A DNA stretch of 8,265 nucleotides from an uncultured Clostridia bacterium (GTDB lineage Bacteria > Bacillota > Clostridia > TANB77 > CAG-508): assembly GCA_944386335.1 (NCBI GenBank), contig CALXAQ010000027.1, positions 1 through 8,265 of the forward strand, in the 5' to 3' direction. Both the position numbers and the translations under genes were made by a program. The notes under the pieces are model-generated. The model ran no database searches, was not told the DNA's origin, and was given only the letters and a program-made list of their open reading frames with translations. Positions 1 through 5,186 of this stretch are shown here, in pieces; positions within the stretch are counted from its first letter, which is position 1; the number at the start of each line of letters is the position of its first letter.

Positions 1-29
1 ACCTTCTCCTTTAAAATACAAGTATTATA
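1..29 (-). promoter_or_regulatory. Possible -10 and ribosome binding site of a leftward gene off the edge
   Basis: Read on the minus strand, TATAAT lies at 29-24 and AAAGGAG at 12-6, in the order expected for a -10 box followed by a Shine-Dalgarno sequence whose start codon would fall just left of base 1. The matching -35 position (about 52-47) is not consensus and is occupied by the palindrome at 32-58. The gene itself is outside the window, so this rests on the two short motifs only. Confidence 0.4.
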
Positions 30-31
30 GG

Positions 32-58
32 AAACTTTAAGGATGTTCCTTAAAGTTT
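32..58. repeat. Perfect 12-bp inverted repeat with 3-nt loop
   Basis: AAACTTTAAGGA (32-43) and TCCTTAAAGTTT (47-58) are exact reverse complements separated by TGT. The repeat covers the -35 position of the putative leftward promoter at 1-29, so it could be a repressor site for the off-edge gene. It could also act as a weak AT-rich terminator hairpin for rightward transcription. Fourteen bases of it (41-54) also occur in the right arm of the palindromic element at 6600-6720, on the opposite strand, so a third reading is a remnant of the same repeat family. The sequence alone does not decide between these. Confidence 0.7.
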
Positions 59-129
59 ATTAAAAATTTACAATTTTTTTCTTTATTTTTAAATTTTCTT
101 TTTTTGCTTATATTCTTTATCATTTTGGT

Positions 130-182
130 AAACAATATAACTAGTCTTGATAACTATTTAATTTATTTTTACTATATTGTTT
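130..182 (+). promoter_or_regulatory. XRE gene promoter bracketed by two inverted operator half-sites
   Basis: TTGATA (147-152) and TACTAT (170-175) are separated by 17 bp and make a plausible sigma-A promoter with a start near 182. AAACAATATA at 130-139 lies just upstream of the -35, and its exact reverse complement TATATTGTTT at 173-182 overlaps the -10 and start site. The half-sites are 43 bp apart start to start, close to four helical turns. The same half-site forms the palindrome at 647-662. I infer autorepression by the XRE protein encoded immediately downstream. A second candidate is the extended -10 TGCTATATT at 204-212. Confidence 0.5.
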
Positions 183-247
183 CTGTTTTTTTTGAATACC
201 TCGTGCTATATTTTTGTTGAAATTAGAGCTAGAAAGGATGATAGACT

Positions 248-577
248 ATGCCATTAGATTACACTATTATTGGACAAAGACTTAAAATAGCTAGAAAATC
301 AAAAAAAATGACACAAGAGGAATTAGCAGAAAAATTAGATGTTTCTATTGCTTTTTTAAGTAGAATAGAAAGAGGGAACTCTCAAGTAAATCTAAAAAGA
401 CTTGTACAAATTTGTGAAATATTAGAAGTAAGTCCTGGAGAAATTTTAAACGGCGTTTCTAGTAAATCTTCTCATTATTTAGATAATGAATTTTCTAGTC
501 TTTTAAAAGATTGTTCTTCTGAACAACAAAAATTGATTTACGATATTGCAAAGGTAGTAGCTAAAAAAGAAGAATAA
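248..577 (+). CDS. XRE-family helix-turn-helix transcriptional regulator
   Basis: The product is a 109-aa cytoplasmic DNA-binding protein of the lambda Cro/C1 (XRE, HTH_3) type. The helix-turn-helix fills residues about 8-65. TQEELAEK (22-29) is the positioning helix and SIAFLSRIE (33-41) the recognition helix, followed by the usual ERG turn and a closing segment around residues 49-66. The tail (residues 80-109) is predicted helical and may mediate dimerisation; no peptidase, sensor or metal-binding domain is present. The ATG follows AAAGGA at 10 nt spacing. The gene is alone on its transcript, ending at a hairpin at 590-642. Copies of an AAACAATATA half-site around its promoter and behind its terminator make it a likely autoregulated repressor. 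What else it controls cannot be read here; the off-edge leftward gene is a candidate. Confidence 0.9.
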   Translation: MPLDYTIIGQRLKIARKSKKMTQEELAEKLDVSIAFLSRIERGNSQVNLKRLVQICEILEVSPGEILNGVSSKSSHYLDNEFSSLLKDCSSEQQKLIYDIAKVVAKKEE

Positions 578-589
578 TCCTTTTCTATA

Positions 590-642
590 ATAAAAAAGTA
601 AGAGTAAAAAACGAGTTTTTTTCGTTCTTTACTCTTTTTTAT
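590..642. terminator. Rho-independent terminator after the XRE gene
   Basis: A long AT-rich hairpin: one arm at about 590-612 contains AATAAAAAAG and AGTAAAAAACGA, and the other arm at 620-642 is its complement apart from a small bulge. The T run at 634-640 follows the GC-containing part of the stem. A-rich sequence on the left arm would give U's on the minus strand too, so it may work in both directions. Confidence 0.7.
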
Positions 643-646
643 TAAA

Positions 647-662
647 AAACAATATATTGTTT
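647..662. promoter_or_regulatory. 16-bp perfect palindrome, probable XRE operator
   Basis: AAACAATATATTGTTT is fully self-complementary and is the dyad form of the half-site found at 130-139, 173-182 and 711-720. Palindromes of this size with ACAA/TTGT flanks are typical targets of dimeric XRE repressors. No gene start lies within 60 bp on either strand, so it could be an auxiliary looping site or belong to a promoter lost when the neighbouring gene was truncated. Confidence 0.5.
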
Positions 663-708
663 ATCTATTTTTAGTATATGTTTTTTTCTTTTTCATAGTT
701 CTCGTTTT

Positions 709-1098
709 TTAAACAATATACAAAATTGTATTATTTGGAAAATATCTTTGCATTTGTTCTCGATTTACAAATAAACGAAGATATGCACATTTATTATAAT
801 TACAAACCAAATAACAATATAAACACATGGCAATACAGCCAGATGATGTATAGGGAACTAAAAAATCAGACACTTTATGATTGGGTACAAATCGATGTGT
901 CTTTCTAATCCCTATAATTAAATTTTGTTTCATTCTAGGAAACTCTTTGTTTTGCTTTTTTCTCATTTCTTCTATTGCATTATGATTTTGTATAAGAGTA
1001 CATGGAACTTGCTTTTTTTTATATCTCTCCAGTAATTCTTTCCCTAAAGAGTAATTTTCTACTTCCTTTTCATAAAAGATTTCTGTTGGCAAAAACAT
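709..1098 (-). pseudogene. splB: Spore photoproduct lyase, N-terminal fragment (3' truncated)
   Basis: Spore photoproduct lyase is a radical SAM enzyme that repairs the thymine dimer formed by UV in spore DNA. The 129 codons match the family's N-terminal third: the MF.P..I.YE opening, the QNHNAI motif (37-42), the K.L..G.RK segment (57-66), SDFLVPY (77-83), and the cluster motif CIAMCLYC (C88, C92, C95) followed by YLRLFVNREQ (106-115). After about residue 115 the similarity ends, and 14 unrelated codons lead to a stop. The family is normally about 340 aa, so most of the barrel and the catalytic C-terminus are gone. The start remains intact, with an excellent AAAGGAGGT 4 nt before the ATG, so a fragment could still be made. 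The breakpoint is near 720-760, next to an AAACAATATA copy at 711-720. A functional lyase is very unlikely. Confidence 0.85.
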
Positions 1099-1178
1099 TT
1101 TTACCTCCTTTCATTTTATCTTTGCCAGAAATAGCTTTTTTATTCATCCCTTTTTTCATATCTTTTTTCTAAATAGCA

Positions 1179-1207
1179 TTGCTACTTAATAAAAAATATT
1201 ATATAAT
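1179..1207 (+). promoter_or_regulatory. Sigma-A promoter of the alpha-amylase gene
   Basis: TTGCTA (1179-1184), a 17-bp spacer and TATAAT (1202-1207) form a near-consensus promoter. Transcription should begin around 1214, about 14 nt before the ATG at 1228. I see no convincing catabolite-repression (cre) palindrome overlapping it. Confidence 0.7.
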
Positions 1208-1235
1208 TACTTTGGATAAATTTTGAAATGAAGGT

Positions 1236-1251
1236 AAAAAAAAAAAAAAAA
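1236..1251 (+). repeat. 16-A homopolymer at the start of the amylase gene
   Basis: Sixteen consecutive A residues lie between an upstream ATG (1228) and the amylase reading frame. With 16 A's the ATG at 1228 reads eight codons (MKVKKKKK) and stops at TAA 1252-1254. With 17 or 14 A's it would read straight into the amylase through I-N-P-T before MMQYFEWY. The tract is therefore at a position where slippage would switch the frame, although an error in homopolymer length in the assembly would look identical. Confidence 0.9.
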
Positions 1252-1262
1252 TAAATCCTACC

Positions 1263-2708
1263 ATGATGCAGTATTTTGAATGGTATTTAAAACCTGAAGA
1301 TGATTTATGGAACAAAGTAATATCTGATTCTTCTTATTTATCTTCCATTGGAATTAGTACAGTTTGGTTGCCTCCTGCTTACAAAGGAAGTGCTGGAATT
1401 CATGATACTGGTTATGGTGTTTACGACCTATATGATTTAGGTGAATTTATGCAAAAAGGTGATGTTCGTACTAAATATGGAACCAAAGAAGAATATATTC
1501 ATGCAGTCAAAGCTTTACAAGGTAATGGTATTGAAGTTTTAGCAGATATTGTTTTAAACCATCGCTTAGGAGCTGATGGACTAGAAGATGTAATTGCCAT
1601 TGAAGATAATCCTCTAAATCGTACACAAGGAATTAGTGAACCTAGAACTATTCGTGCTTGGACAAAATATAATTTTGCAGGTAGAAATGATATATATTCC
1701 TCTTTTAAGTGGAATTGGACACATTTTCATGGTGTAGATTGGGATGAATTAACACAAAAAAAATCCATTTACCTTTTTTATGGAAAACATTGGGATGAAC
1801 AAGTAGATAAAGAAAATGGAAATTTTGATTATTTAATGGGTGCTGACGTAGATTTAAATAATGTAGATGTTGTCAATGAACTTATTACTTGGGCAAAATG
1901 GTATTTAGACCAAACTCATGTAGATGGCTTCCGATTAGATGCTGTGAAACACATTCGTTCCTCTTTTTTCAAAGAATTTTTGGACACGCTTCGTGAAGAT
2001 ACTGGCAAAAAACTTTTTTCTATAGGAGAATATTGGAGTGCAAATTTGGAGTCTTTGAAACAGTTCTTAAAAGAAACTAAAAATGCGGTTTCTTTATTTG
2101 ATGTTCCCTTACACTACAATTTTTTTAACGCTTCTAATAGTAACGGATGTTATGATATGCGAACCATTTTAGATGGTACTTTAGTAAAATCTAATTCAGA
2201 AAAAGCAATTACTTTTGTTGATAATCACGATACAGAACCAGGACAGTCTTTAGAATCTTGGGTGCAACCTTGGTTTAAACCTTTGGCCTATGCCATTATC
2301 CTTTTACGTGATAGTGGCACTCCTTGTCTATTCTTTGGAGATTACTATGGTATTCCAGAAAAAAATATCTTACCTATGAAAAAAATATTAGAGAAACTTG
2401 TACTTGCACGAAAATATTTTGCTTATGGGCCTCAAACAGACTATTTTGATCATTCTAATATTATTGGTTGGGTACGAGAAGGAGATTATGATCATCCCGA
2501 CTCTGGCATGGCTGTCATTTTATCAGATGGTCCTGGTGGATCTAAAGTGATGAATGTAGGAAAACGACTTGCTAACCATGTATTATATGATTTTACAGGA
2601 AATGTAAAAGAGCCTGTATATATTGACCAAGAAGGAAACGGTATTTTTTATACAAATGGTGGTAGTGTTTCTGTTTGGGTAAAAGAAAATAATATCTATG
2701 TAAAATAA
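1263..2708 (+). CDS. Cytoplasmic alpha-amylase, GH13 subfamily 5 type
   Basis: Hydrolyses internal alpha-1,4 bonds of starch, glycogen or maltodextrins. The 481 residues follow the liquefying Bacillus amylase pattern throughout: MMQYFEWYL at the N-terminus, DIVLNH (95-100), GFRLDAVKH (222-230, nucleophile D226), GEYW (255-258, acid/base E256), FVDNHDTEPGQ (318-328, D323), FGDYYGIP, and the C-terminal domain with DGPGGSKVMNVG and GGSVSVWV. There is no signal peptide, so it should act inside the cell on stored or imported glucans. The start is uncertain: ATG 1263 has no Shine-Dalgarno, and the codons just before it (AAT CCT ACC, N-P-T) match the family's conserved NGT before MQYFEWY, so the frame once began further upstream. 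That frame runs into a 16-A tract and meets a TGA at 1224-1226, while the likely ATG at 1228 is one base out of frame. The gene is monocistronic, with its own promoter and a terminator at its stop. Confidence 0.95.
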   Translation: MMQYFEWYLKPEDDLWNKVISDSSYLSSIGISTVWLPPAYKGSAGIHDTGYGVYDLYDLGEFMQKGDVRTKYGTKEEYIHAVKALQGNGIEVLADIVLNHRLGADGLEDVIAIEDNPLNRTQGISEPRTIRAWTKYNFAGRNDIYSSFKWNWTHFHGVDWDELTQKKSIYLFYGKHWDEQVDKENGNFDYLMGADVDLNNVDVVNELITWAKWYLDQTHVDGFRLDAVKHIRSSFFKEFLDTLREDTGKKLFSIGEYWSANLESLKQFLKETKNAVSLFDVPLHYNFFNASNSNGCYDMRTILDGTLVKSNSEKAITFVDNHDTEPGQSLESWVQPWFKPLAYAIILLRDSGTPCLFFGDYYGIPEKNILPMKKILEKLVLARKYFAYGPQTDYFDHSNIIGWVREGDYDHPDSGMAVILSDGPGGSKVMNVGKRLANHVLYDFTGNVKEPVYIDQEGNGIFYTNGGSVSVWVKENNIYVK

Positions 2709-2737
2709 GGAAGGTGCATTTTTAAAATACCTTCCTT
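2707..2737. terminator. Terminator between amylase and trmB
   Basis: AAGGAAGGT (2707-2715) pairs perfectly with ACCTTCCTT (2729-2737) around a 13-nt loop. It overlaps the amylase stop codon. The T-rich tail is better on the minus strand (reading TTATTTTA after the stem), so it probably also ends the converging trmB transcript. Confidence 0.7.
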
Positions 2738-2749
2738 TAAAAAGTAATA

Positions 2750-3412
2750 CTATATTTTTCTAGCTATTAAAGCTTTTATAGCAATTCCTTGTTCTATAAA
2801 CATTTTCTCATGTTCTGTTTGTATATTTTCCCAAAAGTTTTGTTCCATTTCTAAATTTTCTGTTTTCTTTTGAATAGAAAATCCCGACTGTACAAAATAT
2901 TGTAGACTATTTTGAAATAGCCCATTATCATCTGTTTTAAAATATATTTCTCCTCCTTCTATTAAAAATTCTTTATATTTTTCTAATTGTTTGGGATGTG
3001 TTAATCTTTTTTTATGATGCTTTCCTCGTTGCCAAGGATTGCAAAAATTGATATAGATTCTCTGTACCTTATCTTCTTTTCCTAATATTTTATCAATTCT
3101 CTCTATATCAAATCGTGTTAATAAAACATTATCTATTTCTTTATTCTTTTCTGAATAAGCTTGCTCCACTTTTCTTTTTGCTAAACCTAGCATAGCATCC
3201 ACCATATCAATGGCTAAAAAGTTAGTGTCTGGGTGCATTAGTGCTATCTGTGAAATAAATCCACCTTTTCCACATCCTAATTCTAAACGGAATATCTGTT
3301 CTGCTTTTGGATATAACTTTTTCCATTGATTTTTATATTCTTCTGGATTGTCTATATAAAATGCACTTGCTTCTAGTTCTGCTCTTGCCCACGGCTTAAA
3401 ACGTATTCTCAT
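2750..3412 (-). CDS. trmB: tRNA (guanine-N7-)-methyltransferase TrmB
   Basis: Transfers methyl from S-adenosylmethionine to N7 of G46 in the variable loop of tRNAs. The 220-aa protein has the usual family length and shows the SAM-binding motif LELGCGKGGF (43-52), an acidic ribose-binding strand FLAIDM (65-70), the TrmB signature region INFCNPWQRGKHHKKRLTHP (121-140, normally NFxDPWPK.RH.KRRL), FKTDD (158-162) and TEHEKMFIEQG (199-209). The signature has N for the usual D and Q-R in place of P-K; the FCNPW form is familiar from Clostridia, so I do not read it as loss of function. An AGGAGG lies 14 nt before the ATG, longer than optimal, but no alternative start exists in between. It has its own promoter at 3452-3480 and is convergent with the amylase gene. 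Confidence 0.96.
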   Translation of the reverse strand: MRIRFKPWARAELEASAFYIDNPEEYKNQWKKLYPKAEQIFRLELGCGKGGFISQIALMHPDTNFLAIDMVDAMLGLAKRKVEQAYSEKNKEIDNVLLTRFDIERIDKILGKEDKVQRIYINFCNPWQRGKHHKKRLTHPKQLEKYKEFLIEGGEIYFKTDDNGLFQNSLQYFVQSGFSIQKKTENLEMEQNFWENIQTEHEKMFIEQGIAIKALIARKI

Positions 3413-3451
3413 ACTAAATTTCTTTTCCTCCTATCCCATTATCTGTTCTTT

Positions 3452-3480
3452 ATCATAACATAATTCTTTATATTTTTCAA
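3452..3480 (-). promoter_or_regulatory. Sigma-A promoter of trmB
   Basis: On the minus strand TTGAAA (3480-3475), 17 bp, TATGAT (3457-3452). Transcription would start near 3445, giving a leader of about 33 nt that contains the AGGAGG. The rest of the gap between trmB and 3668 is AT-rich; apart from a weak AT hairpin at 3549-3571 I see nothing in it. Confidence 0.6.
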
Positions 3481-3668
3481 ATACTCCTCTTTACAGTCAA
3501 ACCTTTTATTTTTTATGTGGTAGTAATTTGAAAGAAAATCCCTATTACATAAAAAAGTTTTTACTTTTTATTTCATTTTTCCCTATTATTTTACATATAT
3601 CTACATATTTTGTATTATTTTTTAAAGATACTTTTGTTATTTTGTAAATATTTGTAAAAACTTTTTTA

Positions 3669-3697
3669 TTGCCAATTTTTAGGATATTTTATATAAT
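3669..3697 (+). promoter_or_regulatory. Strong sigma-A promoter of the putative ncRNA
   Basis: TTGCCA (3669-3674), 17-bp spacer, TATAAT (3692-3697): five of six -35 bases would need only one change to TTGACA, and the -10 is perfect. Start expected at about 3704. The promoter drives a short GC-elevated transcript that ends at the terminator at 3945-3986. Confidence 0.75.
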
Positions 3698-3727
3698 AAG
3701 AATATTCTAAAAAGGAGGTAAGTGCCT

Positions 3728-3907
3728 ATGTTTCAACATCGCCTTTGGGAAGCTCGGAATTTTGTAGGTCGAATGGGACTGCACTATTGCATCTATTTGG
3801 CCTTACCGGAAGAGCGTATTTATTGGGAAGGCATTCTTTATGAGAATGGTGTTCCCATTTTAAGTGCTTTATATTCCATGCTTCCACCTACGTACGGCTT
3901 TACTTAA
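3728..3907 (+). CDS. Alternative reading: 59-aa small protein, unrecognised
   Basis: An ATG with a textbook AAGGAGGT 8 nt upstream opens 59 codons downstream of a strong promoter, so a small protein cannot be excluded. Against it: the product (rich in aromatic residues, with W, Y, F and M scattered and no membrane segment or motif I recognise) resembles nothing known to me. About 37% of third codon positions are G or C, with codons such as CGG, CCG, CTG and GCC that the neighbouring genes avoid, and the sequence is better explained by RNA base pairing. The stop codon sits inside a 9-bp hairpin. A dual-function RNA is also conceivable. I favour the non-coding reading. Confidence 0.3.
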   Translation: MFQHRLWEARNFVGRMGLHYCIYLALPEERIYWEGILYENGVPILSALYSMLPPTYGFT

Positions 3908-3944
3908 GCTGTACATAGGAATTTTGAAGAAAATTCCTATTACC

Positions 3945-3986
3945 AAAAAACCAGTAAATCTTCAACTGAAGATCTACTGGTTTTTT
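3945..3986. terminator. Strong bidirectional terminator
   Basis: Arms 3945-3963 and 3968-3986 pair over 19 bp with one mismatch around the loop AACT; the core is CCAGTAAATCTTC against GAAGATCTACTGG. A and T runs on either side give a U tract in both directions. It ends the putative ncRNA on the plus strand and, beginning 2 nt after the TAG stop, the dehydrogenase gene on the minus strand. Confidence 0.9.
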
Positions 3987-3987
3987 T

Positions 3988-5064
3988 CTATTTTACATAT
4001 TCGTTTAAAGGTTTTGTTCTGTATTTTAGCTCATCTAATTTATCTGTAGATACATAACCTGCTACTCCATTTATTACATCTGGAATACGATTTACTATTG
4101 TGGCACAAGTTAACTCTACTGTTGAGGGTCTTGCTACAACGATAGTAGTATTTGGTTCACCTTCAACTGTCCATTCATTTTTATCATAATCCTCCTTTGA
4201 GTAAACTTTTCCTATACATTCACTCTCTATAGTAATACCCTCTTTTGTTTTTGTAGTAACTACGGCACTCATTCCTGTAGCATCTCCTGCTTTTACCGTC
4301 ATACCTAATGTACTAGAGTAAATATCTTCTTTATAAGTTTGTGGAACTGTTTTTTGTGTTTGAGATTCTACTGTCAATCCAAGTTTAGAGCATAACCAAC
4401 CATTCACATTCCACATATAAGACGGTAGATATTCTCCTTTATCAATAATGGTTTGTCTTTCTGTATCGCTAATTTTATCTACAGAAGCCACTTGTTTATC
4501 AAACTCTTCTAAGGTAAGTCCTGCTCCATGTGCATTAGCAAGCGCTATTCCATAATCTTCTACATTGTAACTAGAACTTCCTTTAATTTTTGTAATTTTA
4601 TGGGTGGAACCTGCAATAGCAGAAATTAGTTCTCCCCAATATATATCTTGATAGCCACTTCCTGTAACTGTACATCCGTTTTGTTTTGCAAGTTCATCTA
4701 ATTTTTGCGTAATAGCAGGATTAGAATTTGCTGGGAAGAAAGCTTCCTCACAAGTAGTAATCGCATTAATTCCTAACCTTGCACAAAGCATTAAAGCATC
4801 TTCTACATCTTTAATTAAACTCATTGTTGTAACTACTACAATATCTGGCTTTTCTTGTTTTAACATTTCCTCTGCCCCTTGTACTCCTGTAATAGTAACA
4901 CCTTTTGGTTCTCCTCCCATCACACTAGAGATATCTTTCCCTATTACTGCAGGATTTACGTCTACAGCTCCTACTATTTCTCCTCCTTTTTCGTATACAT
5001 AACGCATCGTATACACCGACATCTTACCAGTACCATATTGTACTACTTTTACTTTTCTGTCCAT
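3988..5064 (-). CDS. 2,4-diaminopentanoate dehydrogenase-like NAD(P)-dependent oxidoreductase
   Basis: A 358-aa protein of the dihydrodipicolinate-reductase/2,4-diaminopentanoate dehydrogenase fold. The Rossmann nucleotide site opens with VVQYGTGKM (7-15) and the following EIVGAVDVNPAVIGKDI (29-45) carries the acidic residue that binds the cofactor ribose. A long C-terminal catalytic and dimerisation domain follows, ending with the CATIVNRIPDVINGVAGY stretch typical of this group. In ornithine fermentation the enzyme deaminates (2R,4S)-2,4-diaminopentanoate to 2-amino-4-oxopentanoate. The partner genes of that pathway (ornithine racemase, aminomutase, thiolase) are absent here, so the substrate may be another amine. 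I chose ATG 5064 because AAGGAG lies 10 nt upstream; the GTG at 5073 sits 1 nt from it. The stop is followed at once by a terminator. Family call is firm, exact substrate is not. Confidence 0.8.
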   Translation of the reverse strand: MDRKVKVVQYGTGKMSVYTMRYVYEKGGEIVGAVDVNPAVIGKDISSVMGGEPKGVTITGVQGAEEMLKQEKPDIVVVTTMSLIKDVEDALMLCARLGINAITTCEEAFFPANSNPAITQKLDELAKQNGCTVTGSGYQDIYWGELISAIAGSTHKITKIKGSSSYNVEDYGIALANAHGAGLTLEEFDKQVASVDKISDTERQTIIDKGEYLPSYMWNVNGWLCSKLGLTVESQTQKTVPQTYKEDIYSSTLGMTVKAGDATGMSAVVTTKTKEGITIESECIGKVYSKEDYDKNEWTVEGEPNTTIVVARPSTVELTCATIVNRIPDVINGVAGYVSTDKLDELKYRTKPLNEYVK

Positions 5065-5102
5065 CTTTTGCACTCTCCTTTTTTATTTATTTTACAACAA
5101 AA

Positions 5103-5130
5103 ATGATATAAGAATTATTTTTGCTTGTAA
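5103..5130 (-). promoter_or_regulatory. Possible promoter of the dehydrogenase gene
   Basis: On the minus strand TTACAA (5130-5125), 16 bp, TATCAT (5108-5103). The match is moderate. No terminator is visible between the J-protein gene and this point, so read-through from upstream may also transcribe the dehydrogenase. Confidence 0.35.
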
Positions 5131-5186
5131 TCTGTATTTTACTACATTCATTATGAACCCTTTTTTCTCTTGTTATACTTTTATTT

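Larger units (their letters stand above)
3704..3986 (+). ncRNA. Candidate structured non-coding RNA of about 280 nt, family unknown
   Basis: The region has its own near-consensus promoter and a strong terminator, and no gene follows on the same strand, so it is not a leader. GC over 3721-3900 is about 43% by count, well above its surroundings, which is the usual mark of structured RNA in an AT-rich genome. Helices visible by eye: a long arm 3764-3782 with 3789-3806 containing three G-U pairs and small bulges; 3824-3829 with 3852-3857 enclosing ATTCT/AGAAT; a 9-bp hairpin 3892-3900 with 3906-3914; a closing helix CCTATGT (3725-3731) with ACATAGG (3913-3919); and a perfect 10-bp hairpin 3916-3925 with 3930-3939 that competes with the closing helix. 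It lacks the hallmarks of tmRNA, RNase P, SRP and T-box RNAs as I know them. Large clostridial orphan families such as raiA RNA are possible but I cannot assign one. A 59-codon ORF overlaps it and is listed separately. Confidence 0.6.

Noticed and set aside
647..720. Insertion sequence carrying the XRE gene into splB
   Set aside because: No transposase, no terminal inverted repeats of an IS and no target duplication can be seen; the missing part of splB is not found on the other side within the window.
726..908. 60-codon plus-strand ORF
   Set aside because: It is antisense to the spore photoproduct lyase fragment, has no ribosome site, and its sequence is explained by the minus-strand coding.
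3549..3571. AT-only hairpin in the trmB-ncRNA gap
   Set aside because: The stem is almost entirely A and T with a bulge, is expected by chance in such sequence, and follows no gene.
3799..3816. Resemblance to the SRP RNA CCGGAAG motif
   Set aside because: Only a few bases match; the flanking S-domain consensus and the Alu domain are missing, and the surrounding helices differ.
5062..5073. GTG at 5073 as start of the dehydrogenase
   Set aside because: The AAGGAG lies only 1 nt before it; the ATG at 5064 has 10 nt spacing and gives the usual family N-terminus.
4879..5106. Plus-strand ORFs opposite the dehydrogenase, J-protein and scpB genes (also 5604-5795, 6759-6971, 7036-7245)
   Set aside because: They lie antisense to well-supported genes, lack ribosome sites and are low-complexity F/L/S-rich shadows.
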